Source: Rhodocollybia butyracea
Taxonomy: Eukaryota > Basidiomycota > Agaricomycetes > Agaricales > Omphalotaceae
NCBI GenBank assembly: GCA_015501585.1
Contig: JADNRY010000033.1
Coordinates: forward strand, 1 to 64,000
Length of the DNA stretch: 64,000 nt
Reading direction: 5' to 3'
Shown here: positions 32,205-44,400 of the stretch, piece after piece
How the letters are laid out: every line of letters starts with the position of its first letter
Position numbering within the stretch: position 1 is the stretch's first letter
Notes under the pieces: generated by a model
Seen by the model: the letters and a program-made list of their open reading frames with translations, nothing else
Database searches by the model: none
Told to the model about the DNA's origin: nothing
Program-made: the position numbers and the translations under genes

Positions 32205-34843
32205 ATGCAGCCTTCGACATACGACATCCAACGGGAAGTAGAGGCACTGAGAGATATTCGGCGACGATCCACAACGCCAGGCGCACTTACAATAGACCCA
32301 GACCTTCCAAACCCAACTTCGCCAACGTCTACGCCATATTGGTCAGGAGACGAATCTTCGAACAGCTCCAACGAAGATAGTACAAGCAGCGCAGACCACA
32401 CAACTGTCGAAACAGATGACGATCCCTTTCATCTTTTCTGGGTTCCAGCCAGTGTACATCCAGAAATCGCCCCTGCTGAATTTCGCGAATTCCTCCGCGA
32501 ACATTCTCGTTCGCCGCCGCCGGGAGATGGCAACAACAGCGCTTCAGTTTCCAGGTCCTCTTCGCTTTCATCCTCTAGCCTGGGCAGAAAGAAGTCCATG
32601 CTCAGTCGCCAATATCGGCCTACAGAAAATGACGGCATCGAGGAAGAACACATTGTTCCGCTTAGCAGAACACGGAGCACTCGTTATACCAATCAAGGCC
32701 CTCAGCTCACTATAAGCGATCTCCAAAAGCTAGAAGAATTGGCAGAGGAAGCGTCTGAGAGCGATGATCCCACTAAGCTGAGGAACATTTTGCGCAGGAG
32801 TCTTAGTATGAATATGTCTCCAACTGGTGAGTTTTTTCTGGTCTAAAACACTTCAAGCTAACACACTCGGATAGCCATTGACAACATGAAGAATATGCCT
32901 GATATGGATGACGAAGCCGACGCGCCCATTATTATACCTCCTCGTGGCCAGATCCTCAGACGAGCTAATCGTACCAAAATTCGAAAGCCCGGTCTTCCTG
33001 GTGACGGCGGAGGCCATCGGTTCGGCGCTTCGAGACGTGGCCGTTCAGCTACTTTACCCCAAGAACGCACGTCGAGTGACCAGTCGTCTAGTGACCACGG
33101 AGAACCAGAAGTCAAACCCAGGCCCATAAAGGACTCCGCCGCCGTCGCGAGGCCAGATTCGTTTAGCGAAGAAACTTCGATTTATGATGCGTACATTGAT
33201 GAAGATGACGACAAAATTCTGGTGACTACCTCTCCGCCTCCAGAGGAGGATTTCGTGGAGATAATGACACCCGTTGAGCCTCAACCAGAGGTTACGCTCC
33301 ACCATCCACAACCAATAGGGTTGCTCACGCCCAAATTCCTCCCGAACCTCCACGACCATCGCGTACTCCTTCACCCTCTGCTTCGGCTCCTGATACACCA
33401 TCTCCTCCGGCCTTCCTCTCCAGTCCTCCTCCACAAACTCATCACCATCGAAAAGAAAAGGACAAGAAGGGCCTTTTCGGGAAGTGGGGCTCGGATAAGA
33501 GCGGGAAAAAGGGCAAGGATCATAGCAGAAGCGAATCGGCCGATCGAGCAGAAAAGGAAAAAGAAAAAGAGAGGGAGAAGGAAAAAGACTCCCGGTTCTT
33601 CGGGTCTCTTTTTGGCGGAAAGAAGAGCAAGGATTCAGATAGTTCAGCTCCGTCCGGTTCAGCACAAGGTCATATCGCTGGGCGCGAAGCTGCGCAGGCA
33701 CTCCTCGGAGCTAGCAAAAGCTCAAAGAGTTTTCAACCTCCTCCGTCTCCCGGCGCCCAGGCTATCAGCAACTACTCGCGCTATCCCATACACGTCGAAC
33801 GTGCTATCTATCGGCTCAGCCATATCAAACTGGCTAATCCTCGTCGACCGCTCTATGAACAGGTTCTGATCAGCAACCTGATGTTCTGGTACTTGGGAAT
33901 TATCAACAAGGCACAAAACCCACAGGCTAATGGACAGGCTGGCGCCAATGGAGGGGCAGCAGCATCGCCTGATAAAGAACAGCAGGAACAGGAACAGAGG
34001 GAAGAGGAGCAACGGGAGAAGGAACGACAGGAGCAAGAGAGGCAGGAGCGAGAACAACGGGAACGGGAACGAGAGATGGAGATGAAAACGCAGCAGAGAG
34101 AGGTGTCGCCTAAACGGGGCCCGTTGACTAAACCCGCGCCAATGAGTGGAGGTGGGGCTAGAAGGGCTGAGATACCGGTCAAAGGTCCTCAGTACGAGAT
34201 GCAACATCGAGAGATGGAGCAGGCGTACGGTAGTTATGGTGGTGGATACAACGGTGGATCCCCACCTGGGCAGAATGCACAGGGCCGACGATCGCCTGGG
34301 GTAGGCCAACGAACGCACCAACCTCCGCAAGGCCCCCCGAGGCTTATACCGCCATCAGAGAGCCAACCTTCCGAGCAGTTCTATTTCTCCCCAGATATGG
34401 CTCCGAATCAGAGTCAGCAGATGTATCAACAACGACTACCACCAGGCGCGATGCCTCCGAAAGACCTAGGCGGCCGGCCCGCTCCTGGTTCACCAAGGCA
34501 ACATACCCCCTCGCCACCACCTCCATCAAATCCTCAGCGACGCTCACGATCTCCTCCGCCCCCGATGCCCAACCCACAGGGGATGTATGGGAATAACGCG
34601 GTAACCGGGCTCGGTGGAGGCCGTTCCCCTAGTAGATCGCTATCAGCTACTGCTGCTATTCCCTTAACTCCGTCTCCTCCATCAACAACCCCAAACGGAA
34701 AACTACGCAAAGGAGTAAGCGCACATGCAGCCCTTCCAAAAGGCTCATCACCCACACGAATATCTCAACCACTTCCAAACGGTGATGCGGCGGAAGAGGA
34801 GGATATGCCTCTCGCGCAATGGCAGCGGCAGCGAAGACGGTAA
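32205..34843 (+). CDS. ZDS-family protein (Zds_C domain), one apparent frameshift
   Basis: Exon 1 is 32205-32826; a 48-nt intron (32827-32874) leads into TAIDNMKNMPD. The N-terminal exon contains DDPFHLFWVPASVHPEIAP. Long Ser/Pro-rich and charged disordered stretches follow. The conserved C-terminal block is RYPIHVERAIYRLSHIKLAN then PRRPLYEQVLISNLMFWYLG (about 33785-33895), the Zds_C domain. Budding-yeast ZDS proteins bind PP2A-Cdc55 and control Cdc14 release and mitotic entry. After the domain come an E/Q/R-rich coiled coil (34000-34085) and a proline-rich tail. The exon-2 frame and the domain frame differ: one base is missing between about 33275 and 33320, where no acceptable intron is visible. 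A sequencing deletion is likelier than a dead gene, because the frame is open for 1.5 kb afterwards. Confidence 0.8.
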
Positions 34844-36986
34844 AATCCATCTCGTACGTCTATTCTTCTTCGTTATTTCAGGTGCTCATGCCTCTCGCCT
34901 CTCAGCTGTTCCTTTTTTTCTGTTCCTCTGTGTGTGTTTCCACTGTCTCCCCTGTACTTTGTTTCCTATCCCTCTTACAGCATCTAGATTACGATATACT
35001 ATACGACTAAGATTTTTTCTATTTTCGTCGTTCCGTCCAATCATCATTCTTTTTTTTCATGTTGTTGTTGTCTTTACCACACGCCACTTCCATCATTCGG
35101 AGCTGCCTGCTCCGTCGTTCGTTCGTCCCTTTCCATCGCGTTCCTCGGCTCGATGTTTTTCTACATGTTATCAAATGCTTACCCTCCTCCCTCCCTGACA
35201 CACCGCAAATGCTACGGACTTTTTTTTTTCCAAGCTGCCTCTACTACGCTTATACGCTCCCCCTCCGCTAAATATTATCAACCTCACGGATTGTTTGGAT
35301 TGTTCTGGCATATTCCACGTCGTTTTACTTATCTGAAATATGAACCAACCTCGGACACTGTGAACTACTTTGACACACACATATATATTCAATAATTGTA
35401 AAACAAACTCGATTCGTTGAATACTTTTTTTTTGCTGGTGTTAGTAACGACAAGTACCACATCTGGGATTATAGCTTTGAGGTGTTTTTTTTTCTAGGAT
35501 TTCCTTGTCCCTTGCATGGTGTAAATAAATTGCCTTTCTGCTTTCCGTTCAGGGTCAAGTCCAAAGGCAGGCGCGATTTCAACAAACCCTGCTGCCCAAA
35601 GTCGCGTATCATTTACAGCCCTGCCAGCGCCCAATATCCTTATAAGGTGATGGGAAGAGAAATTTTACGGTGGCCCGCTGCAGGACCAGATCCTTGCTCG
35701 TATCTCTGAGATTATCTTACTCAGCTATGTAGAACAATACGAACAAAGGTAAGTCCGAGAGGAGAGGGTGAATAGGCGCCTAGAACTCTCTGCCATTACT
35801 GAGCTGGATCTTTTCTACCATCTCAATATTACTCGAAAGGTACTGTTCAAGGCTCGGCCGGGGAGCAGGTACGTTCAGGCTCTGTCGAGTCAACTCTAAT
35901 TTATTTGATGTAGATCTTCTCCTCCCGCAGGATAGACCCAGGAAACTCAACTCCCGATTGGATTATGAGGTCGGGAGACAAGGGGGCTGGCGGAGTGGGA
36001 GTCGAACGTTGAACTCGGATATTCCCATGTCTATCGTCATGACGTTAATCAGTGTGGAAGGTCTCTTCAAGCTTCTATCCAGAATGTGCACCAGCCCCCA
36101 AACAAAATCTCTTTATCACTTAGGTTTAGCTAGCTCTGCCCCGTCGTTCAATCTGATAGAGGCGATACTGACGCAGAAAGAAGTCCTTTCCATGTATCGC
36201 TTCTATCAGAACCCAGCTCCGTGACTTCTACACCGTAGCAAGTATTGTCGTAAAGGCAACCTTTTACTCTGATAGATAGGGAACTGAAAGCTGTCAGATC
36301 GTTGGATGCCCCCCAGGCAATACGTCGTATAACAGTAGGGCGAGGAGTCGACAATGCTGCGCCCGACCGCACAGCAAACTCACAATTGAGGTTGGCTTTT
36401 AAATATGATGATGCCATGGGGCACAGAGCTAAAGTTTGCCAAAAGATGCAGATACACCACTATAAGTTCAAGCTGGACAAGAAAGGTTAGTGCATGCACC
36501 TGTCATGAGGAAGTGATCAAGTCACCCCGCGCAAAAAGCCAGTGGGTTAGACTTCCAGCCCGGAAGTTGATATTACATAGGCTCCTAAGTCTATTTTTGA
36601 CAAAGTCCCCACTTGCTACTTATTCCTCATCACTTCGTTCGCAAAATTACCTGGCCTTCAAGCCTTGTCATCTTCATTACAGTGAGAATGATACTGAAGG
36701 AGGAAGAGGATAAGCGGCAGAACAGTACAGCAACCGGAACCATTCCTACCAGCAGCATTTGCAACAAAGCTCAATTGATTCGTTAGAAAGCTTTCAAATC
36801 GACTTCGGACAAGACACACTGAGCATTTGGCGCACGTCAGCTTCTGGTGGTGTGGGTTCAGTAAAAGAAGATGCAGCTGCAGAGTATGAGAGCAGCAGAA
36901 GGCCGAAAGGGATAAGAGAAAACATATGTAAACATTGACCAAACTTCAGTGTTGAAGCCAAAGATACATTTGTGAAGCAGGACATT
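34844..36986. other. Gene-free, T-rich 3' flank then repeats
   Basis: The first ~600 bases after the ZDS stop are pyrimidine-rich on the plus strand and likely hold its 3' UTR. A degenerate tRNA-Asp-derived copy lies near 36487. No coding signal elsewhere. Confidence 0.5.
36487..36670 (+). repeat. Degenerate copy of the tRNA-Asp region
   Basis: Parallels 40370-40560: TAGTGCATGCACCTGTCATG against CTAGTACACGCGCCTGTCAT, a T-arm-like GGGTTAGACTTCCAGC against GGGTTCGACTCCCAGC, and a shared 3' flank ending in CGCAAAATTAC. Similarity extends past the tRNA end, so this is a duplicated segment or a tRNA-headed repeat. The T-loop and stems are broken. Confidence 0.6.
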
Positions 36987-37466
36987 CTAAAACTCATCCA
37001 TGTTCATCCATGTTGGCTCCCGGTCAACATTGAAATTCTCCTTGATTATACTCCTCAGCCACGCCTTCAAAGGAACACGAGCCTGATAAGGCATAACAAT
37101 CCCCGTCCCCTCTTGGTTTACATATGCAAAGCACGCCAGATTCGGTTTCCCGTTATGTCCCCAGAGGAAATCACAGTGCATTGTTAGCTTGTACTTGCTC
37201 AAAAATCTCGTAAACATATGACCAAGGTACTGGCTGTGTGTGTACGGCGCATAATTGCTGGGATTTTCATCGGGGGGGCAAAAGGTTTCATCAATGAAAA
37301 AACCATAGAGTAGCTTGGCAGGTAGTGGGGCATCAGGAGGTGGTGGTAGAGATTCAAGGAGATCATCAGGCCTAGAATTGAAGAAATAAAGCATCAGCTG
37401 TGTCGACACAGATTCTGCGCCACGGAACTCACAGATACTTAGGAGGAGGTATGAAAGAAGGCACAC
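36987..37466 (-). CDS. Uncharacterised protein fragment, cut by a foldback element
   Basis: The 3' exon reads PDDLLESLPPPPDAPLP, ...YGFFIDETFCPPDENPSNY and ends EPTWMNMDEF. A good intron (GTGAGTTCC donor near 37430, TTCTAG acceptor near 37371) would join it in frame to PSFIPPPKYL. I do not recognise the family. Directly upstream, at 37467, the 357-bp foldback element begins, and its TIR codes in frame for FPG before VPSFIPPPKY. Either the element inserted into the gene, or the gene took its splice or coding end from the element. No start codon is visible before the insertion, so the gene is probably truncated. Confidence 0.4.
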   Translation of the reverse strand: MCLLSYLLLSICEFRGAESVSTQLMLYFFNSRPDDLLESLPPPPDAPLPAKLLYGFFIDETFCPPDENPSNYAPYTHSQYLGHMFTRFLSKYKLTMHCDFLWGHNGKPNLACFAYVNQEGTGIVMPYQARVPLKAWLRSIIKENFNVDREPTWMNMDEF

Positions 37467-37823
37467 CAGGAAAAGCTGTTTTTGCCTAGGTGACCCCAGA
37501 GTGACCTAAAGCAAACTAAGTGACCTATGAATCCTGTGGCATCCTAGGAATTTGGGCTCATCCCTTGCCAGTCAAGGCTCTTGAGGATTCCCTAGGGTAT
37601 CCTAGGCAAACCCAGGGCAAGCCTAGGTTTGCCCAGGTTTGCCCAGGTGTTTCCCTGGTGTTCCCCAGGAGCACCTGGGCAAACCTAGGCTTGCCTAGGG
37701 AATCCTCAAGAGCCTTGACTGGCAAGGGATGAGCCCAAATTCCTAGGATGCCATAGGATTCATAGGTCACCTAGTTTGCTTTAGGCCACTCTGGGGTCAC
37801 CTAGGCAAAAACGGCTTTTCCTG
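37467..37823. mobile_element. 357-bp foldback element (130-bp arms)
   Basis: Arms 37467-37596 and 37694-37823 are reverse complements at 126 of 130 positions, and all four mismatches are transitions. The outer end is CAGGAAAAGC. The 97-bp centre holds a further inverted repeat (CAAGCCTAGGTTTGCCCAGG and its complement). CCTAGG recurs many times. No coding capacity and no clear target-site duplication. RNA from either strand would fold into one very long hairpin. Confidence 0.85.
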
Positions 37824-40353
37824 ATGCAGATTCTTCATAGGCTCGTGAGAGTAGATATGAAGCCTTGAGAGTGAAATGAGGTCTTTGGGTAGACAAACAT
37901 AACTTACTGCATGGTCCAGGAGAAGAATTCATGGATGCAACAGGAGTCAGGACTCAGTGAGCCTTGAGGTAGGATGCATCATGCAACAAGGGAAGAGGCA
38001 CGTGACCTTTCCTGAAACGGAAAACGTGACTTCCACAAGACCTCCAAGGACCAATTACGAGTCCTGAATGTAATGAAGGCTCGTCCTTATGGCCGGTTTC
38101 GCATGGGAATTTCGTCCCAATTGGTTTTGATGGCATCCAAATTAAGCTAAGCAGAATCGTTTCGCCTTATTTGGGATGTCAAAGCGCCTGTCATGTGGTT
38201 TTGTGAATCTACCTTCAGTGCTCAACAACAAGTTCAACACTTCTCACTGCACTTTTTGCAGCTCCCAGTTGCCTGTTATTCCTTGTTGCGCCACTTACTC
38301 TCTTTATTTGCATCCTACCGCTTACTGCATGGCAGTGCAACCACATTTACCCAGCGCATCGATGCATCTGACTGATACTGAACCATCCTCTTGACATTTT
38401 TTCCTGCATTAAATGCCGCTGCAGTTCTGTCTCTTACATGCACGTGCAAATTCTCAGTGCAGTGGATTCTTTTTTTGCCACACGGTGTTTATATATATCT
38501 CATTACTTCCTGTTTTGTACCCCCGCACTTTACTTCCTCGGGTTTTTACTTTTCATCAGCGGCAGTTGAAGTGCATGCGCTGCCTCTTTCAGTGTATTTA
38601 ATGGTTCCATCGACAACTTCGATATTTACTGCCCTTTCTAACCTCGGACAAAATGCCTTCCTTTACTTGTGAGTGTATTCGGGTATCCCTCGCATTCCTC
38701 GCACTGATTTTTCTTTCATAGTGCCTACCAAGCTCACCACCAAAATTTTGCGAATTTATGTCGCTTTCTACATCAGTCCTTCATTTGACATCACTCATGT
38801 TCCATTGAATGATAGCAGTGCCCTTGAACTTCAGCATCTTTCCAACCGAAAAGAGCTCCTTTCCATGCTTACAGTTTGCTGGACATTCGCTGCTGTGTTG
38901 CCTCTGCTTATATTCCAGTGGGTCAATATCTTTTCAACCAGAGCAGTCACCAGCTTCCATCGCGCTGTTCATTCTTGCTCGGGAGAGTGTATTGGATAAT
39001 ATGAGTATCAGAAATGTTAATATGTTATTGGGCCCAGGCACATACTTACCTTCTGCTGCGATGTACTGCAGAGTGTAGTCTGCATTTCATACCTAGTCTC
39101 TTCCAGGACTCGTACCTGCCACGCGCTCAGTGTGTGATGGCCCACACTCACAAGTAACTTTAAGAAAGGGCATGTTGCAACTCACGAGAGCTGTGGTTTC
39201 AGGAAGCCGATGATGCAGGTAATATAACCCCTATAAAAGCAGCAGAAATCAAAGTTGCTGGGCCGAATGGGGAAAGTCACCGCGATGGGAGCTTTATTTC
39301 AGATATTAGGTGATGTTGAGGACGAGGGACTCATGGTTACAATGTCTGGATCGGCAATGTGTTTCAGCCTGTCCCTTGTGGCCAAATGCCATCTCGATCT
39401 CAAGCATTGGTGTTTGACTGACATAAGTATCTGGGGAACAGGAAAGACCGACAGCTGTGTGCCCAAGTTGGGAGGAAGGACGTGCGCAAGATATTCTTTA
39501 CCATCGCCGGACCTACCTCTCAGAAACACCAGAAGCAGATGATAAATTGACTTTGGATAAACTGGCTTCGATTGCTTGAAAGTCCTTGCCTATGTACATT
39601 CATACGTGACTTGTTGCGCAGGAGTTGAATGACCTTAACCTTGAAAGCTTGACAGTCCCATTAATTTGATATGCGCTTTGTGCTCATATACATACTCGAG
39701 GAGTGGATTCAGATACTTCAATGCACGCTCTGCGCTCTGGAGTGGCAATGAATCCACTTGATGGTCTAAGGCCATGTATACCTCCAATATCATCTAGCCT
39801 GTACATATTCCCCGTTTTCTCCCAGACTCCCCCCGATGAACTCCAATCGAACGTCGGCCGTCGGTATCTTGTAGGAGATACTGAGCTCACTCGCTAGGGT
39901 ATCAAATCCAGGTGTCGAGACATCTGTCGAGACACGTTATTAGAAGATTGCACTACTAGTACAGCAGGCATGCTTACTTCTTTCCTATGTTAGCGACAAA
40001 CACTCCTTGATGCAGGGTTCTTCCACAGGTATGAACTCAATAGATTGGGGTAGAATGTGCTCCTTTGAGCTTTACATAGGTAGTGGTAACAGCTAGCCTT
40101 GTACTTGCAATGTACTTGTGTACCTGGCCTTGCTTCCATCCTTATGTCGGTGTCTACCTTCTCTATGGGAGTCAAGCTCGCTGCCTGCACTGGCATAAGG
40201 ACCGGTTAGTCCCTTTGCGGGACCGCTGTCGGTGAATACCAACTGGGCCTAATCCATATCCATATTCATAGACCCAGTAACACGATAGGTTGGGATTTGA
40301 TTTACATACTAAGCCTGAGCGTACTTCAAGTTAGACAAGTGACTTTTATATAT
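37824..40353. other. Repeat-rich intergenic region
   Basis: Contains dispersed repeat copy X (38056-39170) and otherwise no supported gene. Short open frames on both strands have no recognisable domain. Confidence 0.5.
38056..39170. repeat. Dispersed repeat, copy X
   Basis: Starts ACGAGTCCTGAATG with AATGAAGGCTCGTCCTTATG following; ends in a block with GAGTATCAGAAAT, GACTCGTACCTGCCACGCGC and GGCCCACACTC. Both ends recur at 58541 and 59650-59822 in the same order and orientation. The middle is divergent. The terminal blocks resemble long-terminal-repeat or tRNA-derived sequence, but the type is not settled. Confidence 0.6.
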
Positions 40354-40457
40354 TCCCTGGTAGTATATCGGCTAGTACACGCGCCTGTCATCGCCATACG
40401 TTGTGTTGGATAAGCTCGATTTCGCGCGAAAGCTGGGTTCGACTCCCAGCCAGGGAG
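40354..40457 (+). tRNA. tRNA-Asp (anticodon GUC), intron-containing
   Basis: Acceptor stem TCCCTGG (40354-40360) pairs fully with CCAGGGA (40450-40456), and G73 is at 40457. The D arm carries GTA/TAC. The anticodon stem CGCGC (40380-40384) pairs with GCGCG (40424-40428), with the anticodon GTC at 40387-40389. A 32-nt intron (40391-40422) sits at the canonical place, one base 3' of the anticodon. The T arm is CTGGG-TTCGACT-CCCAG. All stems pair, so the gene looks functional; the mature tRNA decodes Asp codons. CCA is not encoded, as expected in eukaryotes. Confidence 0.92.
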
Positions 40458-41408
40458 CTGAACTTCACCTCAGAATCTATTTTTTTGATGCTTACTCGTC
40501 ATCGCCTCATCCGCAAAATTACACCCTGGAGCGGGCTTTCAAGCTCTTCCAGCTTCAATTTGCTCCAGGATGTCAGAGGCCCCGATTGAATGATAGCAAT
40601 AAATGCTAATTAGAATGGATGCAGGCTGCAGGACAGTCATCAACCAAAGGCACCCGGACCAGAAACAGCACCACCGCAAGCCTCTTCAAGTACTCCTTGA
40701 TTCTTCGGTTCCCTCGAATCTTAGGGTGAGCATTGCCAGTAGGGCTTTGGTCTCGGAGGAACTCCATGACGCTCAGCTCGGCATTGCCGCGTGCAATGAC
40801 CTGTGCCATGATCTCGTCGTGGTGCCAATGTCTAGAGAGTTCGCGACTTGCTTGAAGTCCATAGCACATTATCCGCGCTTCCCAGCGCAGATTTCCTCGA
40901 GTTGCTCAAAAATGGAACAACAGATCATTGTTATGGCGAGCAACCAGCGAGATGACCGACAGAAAATAACTAGCTTTCGTCAGCACAAACTGTAGGATAC
41001 ATGGATGTGAAAGATGGTGTTAGTTGAGTCGATTCCAGTTGTCGCGCCGCCGCGCGAGTTAAGACGAAGAGTAGCGAAAGGTAGCTTTCCCAAACGTGAA
41101 GACTGTTAGTAGGGAAGGATCTTCGAAAACATGTTTATTGTAAGCTTGGGTTGATTCATTCGAATATACGTGAATGACAGTTCACGCGTTTACAGGATAA
41201 GCCAGAGATTAGCAGGAGTTGGAACTTTTGTTCAATTCGTTGGCTGGCGAGTCGTTAGCGCATTAGCGCCCATCGACATCGCTTACTCAGCGCTTCCGAG
41301 AGCAAATCGTGACTTGTCTTTGCTCCTCCATCTTTCACCTTTGGTTCAAAGAGGTGCATAAACTCAATCTCCTTCAGCCATTTTAAACTCACCCCGGTCA
41401 TAGGTATA
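40458..41408. other. Intergenic before SF3B1
   Basis: Open frames at 40603-40995 (plus) and 40869-40606 (minus) overlap and show no recognisable domain; neither is called. The last ~200 bases should include the SF3B1 5' UTR and promoter. Confidence 0.4.
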
Positions 41409-44400
41409 ATGTCTCCTCCCGGGTCACCCAGATTGATAGACTCGTATACAGTCCCAAAGGAAATCTTGCAAGAATTTGCTGAGCTTGCCGAAGAAGAAGA
41501 TGTCGACCCATTTGCCGAAACCGCAAAGACTCGTCAGGTCGCCGCTCGCCAGTCTGACTATCATAACCGTCGCTTCGACCGAGTCGCCGTCGAAAGCGCA
41601 GATGCTTTCCAAGAAGGTGGAACCGACGAAGGAGGGTACAAAGATGCAATGAGGCTGGCTAGGCTGGAGCAGGAAGAAGTTCGAGTAAAAAGGGCTATCG
41701 AGGAAAAGGAAAGGCTGGAAAGAGAAGAAGGAAAGCTGAAAATGGATTTGGACAAGACACCGCCTGCCGCCGAACTCCAAGACGTGGAGATGGAATTGGC
41801 CGCAGCAAAGGAACTTGCCACGTCAGGAACCAAGCGTAAACGGCGTTGGGACGTCCCTGAGCCTTCCGATGAAAATGCTGATCCAAACAAGGCTGATACC
41901 GGAGAATGGTCCAAGGAAGCGCTCGAGGCCTCTGCGCCCAAAAAAAGGCGCTCTCGATGGGATAGTACTCCTGCGGAGGCAGAGACACCTAAACGCTCTC
42001 GATGGGATCAGACTCCCGCTGTGCAGGACACTCCTATGGTCCCCATCATCATGAACGCCCCAGGTATCTCCCAGGACGATAAACACAATCGTTATCTTAC
42101 CGACGAAGAGCTCGACGCTATTCTTCCACCCACTGGTTATGTCGTCGTTACGCCTCCCCCAGGCTATGCTCCTATGGTCCAGCCTCGAAAACTCCAAGCC
42201 CCGTCCGTAACAGAGGTTGGCGGCTTCCACATTCAGGAAAGCTCAGACGCTGCCGCCGTCGCCGCTGCTGCCGGCCTTGCTCCAGAACTTCCTACTGAGA
42301 TTCCTGGGGTCGGAACCCTTGCCTTTTTCAAAGCAGAGGACGCCCAGTATTTCGCCAAAATCATGAAGGAAGAGGACGAGACCGAGCTTTCTGTCGATGA
42401 GATGAAGGAGAGGAAGATTATGCGTCTCCTTCTGAAGATCAAGAACGGTACTCCACCAGTCCGTAAAACTGCTCTGAGGCAGATTACCGACAAGGCCGCG
42501 AATTTGGTGCTGGACCGCTCTTTGACAAGATTCTCCCCCTTCTCATGGAACGTACCCTCGAGGACCAGGAGCGTCATCTTCTCGTCAAGGTAATCGACCG
42601 CGTCTTGTACAAACTCGATGACCTCGTCCGTCCTTATGTCCACAAAATTCTCGTGGTCATTGAACCTCTTCTCATTGACGAGGACTACTATGCTCGAGTT
42701 GAAGGTCGTGAAATCATCTCCAACCTTTCCAAAGCCGCAGGTCTGGCACACATGATCTCCACCATGCGTCCTGATATCGACCACGCAGACGAGTACGTGC
42801 GTAATACTACTGCCCGTGCCTTCTCCGTCGTAGCTTCTGCTCTAGGTATTCCCTCCCTCCTTCCCTTCTTGAAAGCCGTCTGTCGATCGAAGAAATCGTG
42901 GCAGGCTCGCCACACCGGTATCCGTATCGTCCAGCAAATCGCTATCATGATGGGCTGCGCCGTCCTCCCCCACCTCCGCAATCTCGTTGACTGTATCGCA
43001 CATGGTCTTTCCGACGAACAGCAAAAGGTCAGAACAATGACCGCCCTCGGTTTGGCTGCTCTCGCAGAGGCAGCAGCTCCCTACGGTATCGAATCCTTCG
43101 ACAATGTGCTCAAACCCCTCTGGTTGGGTATCCGTCTGCACCGCGGAAAAGGTCTCGCTGCTTTTCTTAAAGCCATTGGTTTCATTATTCCCCTCATGGA
43201 TCCCGAATACGCATCCTACTACACCACAGAAGTCACCGTCATCCTCATCCGAGAATTCCAAACCTCGGACGAGGAAATGAAGAAGATCGTGCTCAAAGTC
43301 GTAAAACAGTGCGCTGCCACTGAGGGTGTTACCCCTGGTTACATCAAGCACGATATCCTTCCCGACTTTTTCAAATCCTTCTGGGTTCGACGAATGGCAC
43401 TCGACAGGAGAAATTACAGACAGGTCGTCGAAACCACTGTCGAGCTGGCTCAAAAAGTCGGTGTTTCTGAGATCGTTGGTCGGATCGTTAACGAGCTCAA
43501 GGACGAGGCTGAGCCGTACCGAAAGATGGTTATGGAAACCATCACCAAAGTCGTCGCTACGCTTGGTGCGTCGGATATTGACGAGCGACTCGAAGTGAGG
43601 CTGGTGGATGGGATCATTTATTCTTTCCAGGAGCAGACGACGGAGGACCAAGTTATGTTGGATGGGTTCGGAACTGTTGTCAATGCGCTTGGAATTCGCG
43701 TGAAGCCATACCTCACTCAGATTGTGTCGACTATTCTTTGGCGACTGAACAATAAGAGCGCTAAGGTTCGTCAGCAGGCTGCTGATTTGACGACTCGGTT
43801 GGCTGTTGTCATCAAGCAGTGTGGGGAGGACCAGCTGCTTAGCAAGCTTGGGTTGGTGTTGTTTGAGCAGTTGGGTGAGGAGTATCCTGATACGCTTGGA
43901 AGTATCATTGCGGCTGAGGGTGCCATTGCGAATGTTGTTGGTATGACGCAGATGAACCCTCCTGTTAAAGATCTTCGTGAGTTTTTCCGTTTACATTCCA
44001 AATTTTTTCCGCGCTGAACATTTTCTTTTACTCGTAGTGCCCCGTATGACGCCTATCCTTCGTAACCGACACGAAAAAGTCCAAGAAGCGTCCATCAACT
44101 TGATTGGGCGTATCGCAGATCGTGGTGCCGAATTTGTCCCGGCCCGTGAATGGATGCGAATCTGTTTCGAATTGCTCGACCTGCTGAAAGCGCACAAGAA
44201 GGGTATTCGCCGTGCTGCGGTGAACTCTTTCGGTTATATCGCGAAGAGTTTGGGTCCTCAGGATGTGCTTTCGGTTCTGCTCACCAATCTCCGGGTTCAG
44301 GATCGTCAGAGTCGAGTGTGTAGTACGGTGGCTATCGCCATCGTTGCGGAAACATGTGGACGTGAGTGGTCGTCACTATAATCTTTAATTTTACATTGTT

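Noticed and set aside
33054..34330. Long minus-strand open frames opposite the ZDS gene
   Set aside because: They are antisense shadows of low-complexity ZDS coding sequence (Arg/Leu/Ser-rich), with no domain of their own.
35958..36040. TGGCGGAGTGGG near 35988 considered as a tRNA A box
   Set aside because: No B box or pairing acceptor ends follow at a suitable distance.
40606..40869. Minus-strand frame with RELSRHWHHDEIMAQ, considered as a kinase-like relic
   Set aside because: The resemblance to Agaricomycete kinase-like proteins was too weak to place any motif.
42842..43651. 269-residue minus-strand frame inside SF3B1
   Set aside because: It is an antisense shadow of the HEAT-repeat coding region; the plus-strand protein is unambiguous.
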